A DNA stretch of 64,000 bases from the NCBI RefSeq assembly GCF_005280205.1, contig NZ_SUND01000014.1, forward strand, positions 78,530 through 142,529, read 5' to 3'. The notes beneath the pieces were generated by a model. The model was not told the DNA's origin and searched no databases. It worked only from the letters and a program-made list of their open reading frames with translations. The stretch comes from Bacillus yapensis (lineage in GTDB: Bacteria; Bacillota; Bacilli; Bacillales; Cytobacillaceae). Each line of letters starts with the position of its first letter. Position 1 is the stretch's first letter. Shown piece by piece: positions 36,402 to 44,114 of this stretch. The translations under genes and the position numbers were made by a program.

Positions 36402-36422
36402 AAGAGGGGACTTTTAGCTTTT
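36393..36422. terminator. Bidirectional terminator embedding both convergent stop codons
   Basis: Perfect 12-bp stem AAAAGCTAAAAG / CTTTTAGCTTTT (36393-36404, 36411-36422). The sqhC TAA lies in the left arm and the TAA of the minus-strand gene lies in the right arm, so the final codons of both genes form the hairpin. Confidence 0.85.
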
Positions 36423-37196
36423 AACAATTTTAGATGGATTATTAATCTTGTATGGAACAGGGTCTGAGATGATAAATTCTTCTTCAACGTCTTTGCCGCT
36501 AGGAAGCTTCTTTTTCACGATTTTGCCGTCAAATTCAAGACTGACGCCAGGTGATAACTCAAATTTCTTTAATGTTTTTGAATGACTGCACCAGGCAAGA
36601 CCGATATCAATCGGATCTTCTTGTTCGATGCGCACATTCTCTAACACTACAACTTCATCGTTCTCTTCATTAAAATGATTCCAGCTATATGCGAATTGCT
36701 TCACGACTGCGGTAAAGTGGACTTTGTCTTCTGGTAATTCAATTTTCTTTGGCTTTTCTTTTTTCTCTTTCTTCGGCTTCGCTTCTTTTGTTTTAGGTTC
36801 CGCAGGAGCTGCTTTTTCTTCAACCGTTTTTGTTGGGACGGTTTCTGTCGGACTATTCTCTGATTCGGAAGTAACCAGTTTTGTGAAGCTCGGAGATTGC
36901 ATTTCTTTTAAGTAGGCAGGATGAATACAGCTTAAATTCCCATCCTCAAATTCAATGATCACAGTGTAGTAGTCATCGGTTTTACCGTAGGTTTGATAAC
37001 CGATGATCGTCACTTGACGTTGGAAGGTAGCTTCTTTGTACCAAAATTGTTTTTTGACCTCTTTTGTTGTGGAGAGACCCCATTCTCTAACCTTTTCAGC
37101 ATAGTCTTCTTCATCTGCAAAAGTTTCATATGTACCAACAGGGGGTAGATAAGTAGTCTTATTTGAATCCTCTATATGTGGTAATGCATTTGCCAT
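36414..37196 (-). CDS. Protein of unknown function with Lys/Glu/Pro linker
   Basis: The 260-residue protein has two globular parts: an N-terminal domain (about 15-110) with FWYKEATFQRQVTIIGYQTYGKTDDYYTVIIEF-like beta structure, and a C-terminal domain (about 150-255). They are joined by a low-complexity linker rich in Lys, Glu, Pro and Thr (about 108-148). No signal peptide, membrane segment or catalytic motif is seen. It is a single-gene unit converging on sqhC. Function unknown; two domains on a flexible tether suggest a binding or scaffold role, which is only a guess. Confidence 0.68.
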   Translation of the reverse strand: MANALPHIEDSNKTTYLPPVGTYETFADEEDYAEKVREWGLSTTKEVKKQFWYKEATFQRQVTIIGYQTYGKTDDYYTVIIEFEDGNLSCIHPAYLKEMQSPSFTKLVTSESENSPTETVPTKTVEEKAAPAEPKTKEAKPKKEKKEKPKKIELPEDKVHFTAVVKQFAYSWNHFNEENDEVVVLENVRIEQEDPIDIGLAWCSHSKTLKKFELSPGVSLEFDGKIVKKKLPSGKDVEEEFIISDPVPYKINNPSKIVKS

Positions 37197-37417
37197 TGTT
37201 TGTCACATCCTTACTTCTTTTCTTTATCATAACCTTTTTCGATGTAACTTTAAAATACAATGACTAGAAAGTACTTTCAATCAAAAGTTTTAGATAAAAC
37301 TCTAAAGTTAGAGACTGAATCCATAGAAGCATTTTAATTGTCCAAGCCATAAGATTTGGTAGAAATATGTTATGATATACGTAATATTTAGAAAATTATA
37401 TCAATGGAGGGAAATAT

Positions 37418-38437
37418 ATGAAAGCAATGGTTTTGAAGGATAAAGTAAAGCCAGGTGGAGAAATAGCAAATCTTTTTTATGAAGAAAGGGAAATGCCCAA
37501 AGCAGGTGCGGGTGAAATCGTTATACGTCTTCGTACAGCAGCTTTGAATCGTCGGGATGTATTTATCCGCCAAGGTCTCTATCCGGGAATCCAAGTTCCT
37601 TCTATTCCCGGTTCGGACGGAGCAGGTATCATTTCAGAACTTGGAGAGGGAGTAGAAGGATTTGAGATTGGTAGTGAGGTTGTCATTAATCCGGCAATGG
37701 GCTGGGGCGACAATCCTAAATTCCCTGACCCAAACTTCTCTGTTCTAGGCGTGCCGATTGATGGTACATACGCACAATACATTAAATTACCGGCTGAAAA
37801 TGTCTTTTCAAAGCCAAAGCATCTGACTTGGGAGGAAGCAGCAGCGCTTCCACTTGCAGGCTTGACCGCCTATCGAGCAGTTGTAACGAAAGGACAAGTT
37901 CAAAAAGGAGATACCGTTATCATTCCAGGCATCGGTGGTGGAGTAGCTACTGTCGCTCTTCAAATTGCTGCTGCACTTGGGGCAAAGGTTTTTGTAACGT
38001 CTAGCAGTGATGAAAAAATTGAAAAAGCATTAAAGCTAGGAGCTACAGGTGGTGTGAATTATAAAAATGAAAATTGGGTCAAGGAACTAAAAGCTCTATC
38101 AGGTGGGGCGGATTTGGCCATCGATAGTATTGGTGGTGACACATTTAAGGATTTGATTTATCTAGCTAATCCGGGTAGTAAAATCGTTTCTTTTGGTGCT
38201 ACTTTAGGTCCTATAAATAAGCTTTTAATGCCTCATATTTTCTTTAAGCAGCTCCATATAATGGGTACAACAATGGGAAATCCAGAAGAATTTCGAAAGA
38301 TGCTCGACTTATTCGAAGAGCATCAACTAAAACCTACAGTTGCAGAAGTATTTCCACTTGAAGAAGTAGAAGAAGCTCACAAACAAATGGAGCAAGGGAA
38401 ACACTTCGGTAGAATTGTTCTTTCTATTCCAGAATAG
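37418..38437 (+). CDS. Zinc-less MDR alcohol dehydrogenase/quinone oxidoreductase-like protein (YogA-like)
   Basis: The 339-residue protein is a medium-chain dehydrogenase with a GroES-like N-terminal domain (ALNRRDVFIRQGLYPG, GSDGAGII) and a Rossmann domain (IPGIGGGVATVALQIAAALGA). The cysteine-rich structural zinc loop of true alcohol dehydrogenases is absent, as in the quinone oxidoreductase/YogA branch. Substrate unknown. The ATG has a GGAGGG site. The upstream gap contains two short palindromes (GAAAGTACTTTC at 37267 and CTCTAAAGTTAGAG at 37300) of unknown meaning, and TATGAT at 37371. Confidence 0.87.
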   Translation: MKAMVLKDKVKPGGEIANLFYEEREMPKAGAGEIVIRLRTAALNRRDVFIRQGLYPGIQVPSIPGSDGAGIISELGEGVEGFEIGSEVVINPAMGWGDNPKFPDPNFSVLGVPIDGTYAQYIKLPAENVFSKPKHLTWEEAAALPLAGLTAYRAVVTKGQVQKGDTVIIPGIGGGVATVALQIAAALGAKVFVTSSSDEKIEKALKLGATGGVNYKNENWVKELKALSGGADLAIDSIGGDTFKDLIYLANPGSKIVSFGATLGPINKLLMPHIFFKQLHIMGTTMGNPEEFRKMLDLFEEHQLKPTVAEVFPLEEVEEAHKQMEQGKHFGRIVLSIPE

Positions 38438-38509
38438 GGAGTGGGTATTAATTGTAATATTTTCATATTTTTTCTTTTTATATAAGACCTCAGATGGTAG
38501 TATATAAGT

Positions 38510-38540
38510 ATTGGTTTCTGGAAGACAGAAACCAATTTGT
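38510..38540 (+). terminator. Hairpin after YogA-like gene
   Basis: Perfect 11-bp stem ATTGGTTTCTG / CAGAAACCAAT with loop GAAGA. The 3' tail TTGTCCTTAT is only moderately T-rich, so termination may be partial. Confidence 0.55.
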
Positions 38541-38581
38541 CCTTATATTTATCGATAATTTTAAAAGGGGTTATTCGTTGC

Positions 38582-39736
38582 ATGGAGAGTAGAAAAAATA
38601 CAAGAAAAGAGCAACGTCGAAGCAGTATCAATTTTATTATCATTACCGTTGTTATTTGTTTATTTGTAGCGGGAGTGTTTCTTTTAAGCTATTTAAATTC
38701 GAATAATAACAGTAGTGTAGCGGATAAAGGTGAAGTGAATCATACGGTTTTACCAAAGTCCAATGTCCAACCTGAGCCAAAAGTAGAGCCCAATTATGAG
38801 ACTACGATTAAAATAAGTGCTGCTGGAGATTTTACGATCGGAACCGATGAATCATTTGGTTATAATGGTTCTTTTGTGCATGAAGCTGATAAAAATGGTC
38901 TCTCTCATTTTGTGGGTGGCTTAAATGATATTTTTAAAAATGATGATTTGACCACAGTGAATCTGGAAACCACTTTGACAAACGCTAGTCAAAAAGCTGT
39001 GAAGAAATTCCGCTTTAAAGGAGATCCATCTTACGTTGAAATATTAAAGCTTGGTGGAATTGAGTCAGTGAATCTTGCTAATAATCATATTCATGATTAC
39101 TTACAACAAGGCTACGATGATACGATTAAAACTTTAAAAAATGCGAATATTGGTTACTTTGGATATGACAACAAATATGTTACGACTATTAAAGATGTGA
39201 AAATCGGTGCACTTGGCTATGAGGGCTGGGCAGATACAACTGAAATTCGAAGTCAAGTTTCTAAGGATATTGAGGAATTAAGAAATCAAGGGGCACAAAT
39301 TGTCCTTGTTCATTTTCATTGGGGTGTAGAACGGGAATATGTTCCAACTGCATCACAACAATCGCTCGCACGTTTTACTGTAGATAGTGGAGCGGATTTA
39401 GTTCTTGGTCATCATCCGCATGTAGTGCAAGGGATTGAAGAGTATAATGGTAAATTTATTGTTTATAGCTTAGGTAATTTTATGTTTGGAGGCAATCGCA
39501 ACCCAGACGATAAAGATACTTTTGTATTCCAGCAAACCTTCCATTTAGAAAATGGCGAGCTGACAGATACGAAAGAAATCAATGTGGTCCCATTTTCAAT
39601 TTCCTCTCAGACGAATAGAAATGATTATCGTCCAACGATGTTAGAGGGAGCAGAACGGGATCGAGTGAAACAAAAAATCATTGACGTTTCGAACAAAATC
39701 AACGGCTCTGATTGGCTGAAGTATGAAACAGAGTAG
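38582..39736 (+). CDS. CapA-family metallophosphatase-like protein
   Basis: The product of about 384 residues has an N-terminal membrane anchor (INFIIITVVICLFVAGVFLLSYL), a polar linker, and an extracellular CapA domain. The domain shows AAGDFTIGTD, VNLETTLT, NLANNHIHDYLQQG, LVHFHWGVE and GADLVLGHHPHVVQG: the Asp, Asn and His metal-site pattern of calcineurin-like phosphoesterases. In B. subtilis the related PgsA/CapA takes part in poly-gamma-glutamate production, but no pgsB/C genes are adjacent, so the substrate is open. ATG 38582 is in frame and preceded by AAAGGGG at rather long spacing. Confidence 0.87.
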   Translation: MESRKNTRKEQRRSSINFIIITVVICLFVAGVFLLSYLNSNNNSSVADKGEVNHTVLPKSNVQPEPKVEPNYETTIKISAAGDFTIGTDESFGYNGSFVHEADKNGLSHFVGGLNDIFKNDDLTTVNLETTLTNASQKAVKKFRFKGDPSYVEILKLGGIESVNLANNHIHDYLQQGYDDTIKTLKNANIGYFGYDNKYVTTIKDVKIGALGYEGWADTTEIRSQVSKDIEELRNQGAQIVLVHFHWGVEREYVPTASQQSLARFTVDSGADLVLGHHPHVVQGIEEYNGKFIVYSLGNFMFGGNRNPDDKDTFVFQQTFHLENGELTDTKEINVVPFSISSQTNRNDYRPTMLEGAERDRVKQKIIDVSNKINGSDWLKYETE

Positions 39737-39745
39737 TCTATTAGG

Positions 39746-39780
39746 AAAAGACGCATTCTTTTATAGAATGTGTCTTTTTT
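39746..39780 (+). terminator. Terminator after capA-like gene
   Basis: Stem AAAAGACgCATTCT / AGAATGtGTCTTTT with a 5-base loop, then further T residues. Confidence 0.85.
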
Positions 39781-39818
39781 AAGTACAATTAAAAGGAATT
39801 CCGAAATTTTGTATCCAG

Positions 39819-39865
39819 TTGACAATAAATTGTATCAATGATATTATTATCTCGAATTCAAGATA
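39819..39865 (+). promoter_or_regulatory. SigA promoter with MhqR-type operator
   Basis: TTGACA (39819-39824) and TATTAT (39842-39847) are separated by exactly 17 bases. Directly downstream is TATCTCGAATTCAAGATA (39848-39865), one base off a perfect dyad and very close to the inverted repeat bound by the quinone-sensing repressor MhqR in B. subtilis. The operator would cover the transcription start. It precedes the ring-cleaving dioxygenase gene, itself a typical MhqR target. Confidence 0.78.
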
Positions 39866-39936
39866 TATTAAATTGAGATATCGAATGTGGGTAATTTCCG
39901 CATTAAGGCATAAAATACATTTTGGAGGCTAAGACA

Positions 39937-40920
39937 ATGAATGAACTAAAAGGAATACATCATGTAACAGCAATTACAAGTAGCGCAGAAAAGAACTATG
40001 AATTTTTCACATATGTGTTAGGAATGCGTTTAGTTAAAAAGACAGTCAATCAGGATGATATCCAAACATACCACCTGTTCTTTGCAGATGATAAAGGTAG
40101 TGCTGGAACCGATATGACATTCTTTGATTTTCCAGGGATTCCAAAAGGTGTTCATGGGAATAACGAGATTTTCAAAACATCTTTTCGTGTACCAACAGAT
40201 AAAGCATTAGATTATTGGGTAAAACGTTTCGACCGACTAGAAGTTAAGCATACAGGCATCAAAGAACTTTTTGGGAAGAAAACGCTGGCTTTTGTCGATT
40301 TTGATGACCAACAATACCAATTGATTTCAGATGAAAACAATGCGGGTGTAGCATCGGGAACACCATGGCAAGATGGACCTATTCCATTAGAATACGCGAT
40401 TACTGGTCTAGGACCGATTTTTGTACGTGTAGCGCAATTTGATTTCTTCAAGCAAGTTCTTGAACAAGTACTATTATTTAAGGAAATCGCAACAGACGGT
40501 TCCCTTCATTTGTTTGAAGTCGGTGAAGGCGGAAATGGAGCGCAAGTCGTTGTGGAATACAACACCATTTTACCACCAGCTCAACAAGGCTTTGGTACGG
40601 TCCATCATGCTGCTTTCCGAGTAGAGGACCGCTTGGTACTTGAAGAATGGATTGAAAGAATGGAAAGCTTTGGATTCAGTACATCAGGCTATGTAAACCG
40701 TCACTTCTTTGAGTCTCTGTATGCAAGAGTGGCTCCACAGATTCTCTTTGAATTTGCGACCGACGGCCCTGGATTTATGGGAGACGAACCATATGAAACA
40801 CTTGGTGAAAAACTATCTCTTCCTCCATTTTTAGAAACGAAGCGTGAACAGATTGAGAAGCTTGTCCGACCAATCGATACTACTAGAAGTACAAGAACTT
40901 TCGAAAAAGAATACGAATAA
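39937..40920 (+). CDS. Ring-cleaving (hydroquinone-type) dioxygenase, MhqA/MhqO family
   Basis: The 327-residue protein is a two-domain vicinal-oxygen-chelate (glyoxalase-fold) dioxygenase. The likely Fe(II) ligands are His in GIHHVTAI, His in TVHHAAFRV and Glu in ILFEFATDGPGF. Bacillus relatives (MhqA/YkcA, MhqO/YdfO) cleave hydroquinones and protect against quinone stress under MhqR control, which agrees with the operator found upstream. The start is ATG 39937, with GGAGG 8 to 9 bases before. mhqR itself is not in the window. Confidence 0.9.
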   Translation: MNELKGIHHVTAITSSAEKNYEFFTYVLGMRLVKKTVNQDDIQTYHLFFADDKGSAGTDMTFFDFPGIPKGVHGNNEIFKTSFRVPTDKALDYWVKRFDRLEVKHTGIKELFGKKTLAFVDFDDQQYQLISDENNAGVASGTPWQDGPIPLEYAITGLGPIFVRVAQFDFFKQVLEQVLLFKEIATDGSLHLFEVGEGGNGAQVVVEYNTILPPAQQGFGTVHHAAFRVEDRLVLEEWIERMESFGFSTSGYVNRHFFESLYARVAPQILFEFATDGPGFMGDEPYETLGEKLSLPPFLETKREQIEKLVRPIDTTRSTRTFEKEYE

Positions 40921-40922
40921 GT

Positions 40923-40957
40923 AAAAAACTCCTGCTAACCCAGTAGGAGTTTTTTTT
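40923..40957 (+). terminator. Terminator after dioxygenase gene
   Basis: AAAAAACTCCT / AGGAGTTTTTT stem with extra T residues, right after the stop. Confidence 0.85.
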
Positions 40958-41081
40958 GAATTCGGAATAATTTACCTCTTAAAAAAGAATCATGATATCA
41001 GTAAAGTTTCTCTTTCTTGGAAAAATTATTGAAGATGGACTCTTGTAATACCCATTAAATTGGTCAAAAGGAGGTACAATT

Positions 41082-42221
41082 ATGAAGGCTGTTACATATC
41101 AAGGTTTTAAAGATGTTGAAGTCAAGGAAGTACATGATCCGAAAATTGAAAAAGCAGACGATATCGTCATAAAAGTAACCACATCAGCAATTTGTGGTTC
41201 CGATCTTCATCTAATCCACGGAATGATTCCAAATATGCCAGAGAACTTTATCATAGGACATGAGCCGATGGGAATTGTTGAGGAGGTTGGTCCTGAAGTA
41301 AAAAGTGTTAAAAAAGGGGATCGTGTTATTGTTCCTTTTAATATTAGCTGTGGCCATTGTTGGTATTGTAGTCAGGGTTATACGAGTCAATGTGATGAAG
41401 CAAATCCACATGGAGATATGGGAGCGTATTTTGGGTATTCTGAAACAGCGGGCGGATATGCTGGTGGGCAAGCAGAATATTTGCGCGTACCTTATGGTAA
41501 TTTTACACCTTATAAACTACCAGATGATTGTGAAGTTGAAGATGAACAGTTAGTTCTCCTTTCTGATGCTGCTTCAACTGCTTACTGGAGTGTAGAAAAC
41601 GCTGGGGTGAAAAAAGGAGATACTGTGATTGTGCTTGGATGTGGTCCCATTGGTTTGCTGACACAGAAGTTTGCATGGCTAAAGGGAGCAGAACGTGTCA
41701 TCGCGGTTGACTACATTGATTATCGTTTACAGCATGCGAAAAGAACGAATAACGTGGAAATCGTGAACTTTGAAGAACAGAAACACACTGGTGAGTATTT
41801 AAAGGAAATGACTAAGGGTGGAGCAGACGTGGTCATCGATTGTGTTGGAATGGATGGAAAAATGAGACCGATTGAAATGATCGAAACGGGTCTAAAGCTT
41901 CAAGGTGGAGCGATGGGTGCAATTGTGATGGCTGCACAAGCAGTACGAAAATGTGGCACGATTCAATTAACAGGCGTGTATGGGATGCGTTACAATGCAT
42001 TTCCTCTTGGGGACATTTTCCAAAGAAATGTAGAAATGAAGATGGGACAGGCCCATGTCATTCCGCTTATTCCTAAGCTTTATGGATTAGTAAGTGAAGA
42101 GAAAGTGAATCTTGCTGATATCGTAACCCATAGACTTCCTTTAGCTGATGCAAAAAAGGGTTACGAATTTTTTGATACAAAAACCGATAACTGTATCAAG
42201 GTCATTTTAAAACCACATTAA
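41082..42221 (+). CDS. Zinc-dependent alcohol dehydrogenase (formaldehyde dehydrogenase-like)
   Basis: The 379-residue medium-chain dehydrogenase has catalytic zinc ligands C38, H60 and E61 and a structural zinc site C90, C93, C96, C104 (CGHCWYC...C). A Rossmann motif GCGPIGLL follows. An inserted loop and the overall layout resemble the glutathione-independent formaldehyde dehydrogenase/threonine dehydrogenase branch of Bacillus (for example YycR). AAAGGAGG precedes the ATG. It stands as a single gene with its own terminator. Substrate is not determined by the sequence. Confidence 0.88.
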   Translation: MKAVTYQGFKDVEVKEVHDPKIEKADDIVIKVTTSAICGSDLHLIHGMIPNMPENFIIGHEPMGIVEEVGPEVKSVKKGDRVIVPFNISCGHCWYCSQGYTSQCDEANPHGDMGAYFGYSETAGGYAGGQAEYLRVPYGNFTPYKLPDDCEVEDEQLVLLSDAASTAYWSVENAGVKKGDTVIVLGCGPIGLLTQKFAWLKGAERVIAVDYIDYRLQHAKRTNNVEIVNFEEQKHTGEYLKEMTKGGADVVIDCVGMDGKMRPIEMIETGLKLQGGAMGAIVMAAQAVRKCGTIQLTGVYGMRYNAFPLGDIFQRNVEMKMGQAHVIPLIPKLYGLVSEEKVNLADIVTHRLPLADAKKGYEFFDTKTDNCIKVILKPH

Positions 42222-42222
42222 A

Positions 42223-42252
42223 TGCAGAGAAAGCTACTCTCTGTATTTTTTT
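42223..42252 (+). terminator. Terminator after alcohol dehydrogenase gene
   Basis: TGCAGAGA / TCTCTGTA stem with an 8-base loop and eight T residues. Confidence 0.82.
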
Positions 42253-42441
42253 TGTTGTTTTTCTTAAAGATTATAAGTTCCTAAAGCAAAAAAGTCTTTT
42301 TGTAAAAGCCTTCCTATTCATCCATCGAAATTCATCCTGACTTTTGAAGGATTTTGTAGAATTTGATCGAAAAAATACGAAATAGAAGGTATAATGTTAT
42401 CTTGCAGGAATATGTTTTTAGTTAAAGGAGGATATTTAGAG

Positions 42442-42813
42442 ATGGGATGGGCATTATCAGCTTTATTCATCGTGGCTGCTTTACTTTTCGTATTTTCATA
42501 TTATAAAAGTAAACAAGCGGCTAAGGCTGAACAGCGTGAAATTGATACAGTATACATGTCTATGATGGAGGAAGTTAATAAATTGCAGGGCCAAATCAGG
42601 AGCCTCGAGCTTGAGAGTGAAATTAATGCACAACGAGCAGGTATGACAAAAGAGGAACTCCATTTACTTCGAGAAATTCTAGACTTGTATAAGAGAAATT
42701 ACACACTAGAAGGCATTGCTGCGAAATTCGATCTTGAGCAGCATGAAGTGGAACAATTGATTGCACCTTATGTAACTAAAAATGAAGGGAGAAAGGTAGC
42801 AAATGAAGGCTAA
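42442..42813 (+). CDS. Membrane-anchored coiled-coil protein with HTH-like tail
   Basis: The 123-residue protein has an N-terminal membrane segment (ALSALFIVAALLFVFSYY), a charged helical/coiled region (about 25-70), and a C-terminal segment resembling an HTH: REILDLYKRNYTLEGIAAKFDLEQHEVEQLI. AAAGGAGG lies before ATG 42442; the longer frame from 42394 lacks a site. A TATAAT box lies at about 42390. It overlaps the next gene, an MltG-like protein, by 11 bases, so both are in one operon. No function known. Confidence 0.72.
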   Translation: MGWALSALFIVAALLFVFSYYKSKQAAKAEQREIDTVYMSMMEEVNKLQGQIRSLELESEINAQRAGMTKEELHLLREILDLYKRNYTLEGIAAKFDLEQHEVEQLIAPYVTKNEGRKVANEG

Positions 42814-43303
42814 TATTGTGAATAGCTTTGCTGCAGGTCTTCTTATTAGTGCAGGCGTTTGTGGTGCAGTATACTTCTCTGGTTCATCAAAAGGTGAAAA
42901 TAACAGTAAAAAAGCTACTGCTCTTACTGAAGAAGAAATGAAAACAAATTTAGCTAACTCTGGGTATGTCATTTTAACGAATGCCGAGTGGGAGAAGCAA
43001 TTAACTGCTATCGAAGAACAGAAAAAAGAAGCTACGACAGACAAAGCTAAAGAAGAAACAGCTAAAGAGGAACAACCGAAGAAAGATGCTGAAGTTGTCT
43101 CTCGAACGATTGTAAATGTTGCATCTGGAATGACAAGTATTGATGTTGGAAATGCATTAGAACAGGGGAAAATCCTGGACGATGCGATGACATTCTTCCA
43201 TGAGGTTGAAAAAAGAGGCTTGTCCAACGAATTAAAGCCAGGAACGTTTGAAGTAGATAGCAATATGACGATGGACGAAATTATTTCTGTTATATTTAAA
43301 TAA
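42803..43303 (+). CDS. MltG/YceG-like N-terminal domain protein without catalytic domain
   Basis: The 166-residue protein has an N-terminal hydrophobic segment (SFAAGLLISAGVCGAVYF), a Lys/Glu-rich spacer (about 75-100), then a C-terminal domain of about 60 residues. That domain (VNVASGMTSIDVGNALEQGKILDDAMTFFHEVEKRGLSNELKPGTFEVDSNMTMDEII) matches the LysM-like N-terminal part of endolytic transglycosylase MltG. The catalytic domain is absent, so it probably binds cell wall or a partner. AAAGG precedes the ATG. It is coupled to the upstream coiled-coil gene. Confidence 0.75.
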   Translation: MKANIVNSFAAGLLISAGVCGAVYFSGSSKGENNSKKATALTEEEMKTNLANSGYVILTNAEWEKQLTAIEEQKKEATTDKAKEETAKEEQPKKDAEVVSRTIVNVASGMTSIDVGNALEQGKILDDAMTFFHEVEKRGLSNELKPGTFEVDSNMTMDEIISVIFK

Positions 43304-43384
43304 TTCGTGATTCGTTGAGCAAATGAGAAAAAAGTACGGATTTTCAAGAATTAGTAAAAAATGGAACAGGCATTCCCTTATATG

Positions 43385-43393
43385 TGATATAAT
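43385..43393 (+). promoter_or_regulatory. Extended -10 promoter of the type I toxin mRNA
   Basis: TGaTATAAT, an extended -10 box, about 20 bases before the 5' segment that pairs with the mRNA 3' end. Confidence 0.55.
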
Positions 43394-43460
43394 GGAAATG
43401 CAATAGAAATAGGTAACTCAAGGGTGGTCAGCACGCTCCCCAAGAAAGGGGGTGCTGCTG

Positions 43461-43544
43461 GTGGCGGTATCCGAAGCTTTAATGTTTGCGTGTGCGTTTG
43501 CAAGCTTAATAGTCGCAGTTCTGTCATTTAACCAAAAAAAATAA
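43461..43544 (+). CDS. Small hydrophobic holin-like toxin of a type I toxin-antitoxin system
   Basis: A 27-codon ORF reading from GTG: VAVSEALMFACAFASLIV-type single membrane helix, ending SFNQKK. The pattern V-x-EALM...F..LI..L...N.KK is that of Firmicute putative holin-like type I toxins (TxpA/Fst-like). AAAGGGG lies 9 bases upstream; an in-frame GTG at 43452 would add LLV. The mRNA 5' part AACTCAAGGGTGG (43415-43427) is an exact complement of CCACCCTTGAGTT (43546-43558) just after the stop. This long-range closure is seen in type I toxin mRNAs. The antisense RNA gene overlaps the 3' end. Confidence 0.75.
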   Translation: MAVSEALMFACAFASLIVAVLSFNQKK

Positions 43545-43677
43545 CCCACCCTTGAGTTGACCAACCGTAGGTGGATTATCCCTTTAATAGCTGATCCCCT
43601 TGATAGGACCTTCTATTGCATGGACCGTTTGGTGTTACCAGCACCAAACGGTCTTTTTTAATATATGCGTTTGATTC
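43531..43677 (-). ncRNA. Predicted antisense RNA antitoxin
   Basis: On the minus strand TTCACT (43712-43707), a 17-base spacer and TATAAT (43689-43684) form a promoter giving a start near 43677. A rho-independent terminator follows: AATCCACC (43577-43570) pairs with GGTGGGTT (43550-43543) and is followed by ATTTTTTTTGG, ending near 43531. The roughly 145-base RNA overlaps the toxin stop codon and 3' untranslated region, the layout of TxpA/RatA-like pairs. Confidence 0.7.
43623..43660 (+). terminator. Terminator of the toxin mRNA
   Basis: Perfect 12-bp stem GACCGTTTGGTG / CACCAAACGGTC with loop TTACCAG and a T7 run. Confidence 0.88.
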
Positions 43678-43712
43678 AATCTTATTATACATAATTTTAG
43701 ATTAAAAGTGAA

Positions 43713-44114
43713 TAGATTCGACTCTCCTAAATGGTGACAATGACCCATTTTTAGTATATTAGGTAAATTAGAAATTAATGGAAACAGGCTCTCTGCTTTT
43801 ACGTGATTGCTCTTGCAGATAAATTATAATTTTAGAGAATGTGATTTGGCTTCGAACCCATTTAAATATTCAAGAGTTAGATTAGAGTGAAAAAATTTGC
43901 AGACAATATATTATGAGAAATCTGAGCGTACCTATGGTAGTAATGGAATCTTGAATATCTCTGTAATAAACGGAGTTCTTTGGACCTAAAATTTGAAAAA
44001 AACTTATTTAATATAAGGCTATTGTAAATAGGAAAATCTCATTAAAATTATGGTATAATAGTTTTTCGTGCAGTTTTTATTGCAATCAAGTTATGACTAT
44101 CGGAGGCATGCATT
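43713..44114 (+). other. Intergenic region upstream of the GGDEF-EAL gene
   Basis: About 400 AT-rich bases with no supported ORF. The only clear element is TGGTATAAT at 44051-44059, an extended -10 promoter for the downstream gene. No riboswitch fold was recognised. Confidence 0.5.

Noticed and set aside
37260..37320. Palindromes GAAAGTACTTTC and CTCTAAAGTTAGAG as operators
   Set aside because: They match no regulator box I can name and AT-rich DNA gives such dyads often; noted only in the gene entry.
42706..43347. A 213-codon minus-strand ORF opposite the MltG-like gene
   Set aside because: Shadow of two plus-strand genes with good ribosome sites; its own start lacks one.
43713..44050. Cyclic-di-GMP riboswitch upstream of the GGDEF-EAL gene
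   Set aside because: The region is AT-rich with no recognisable aptamer stems or conserved motif.
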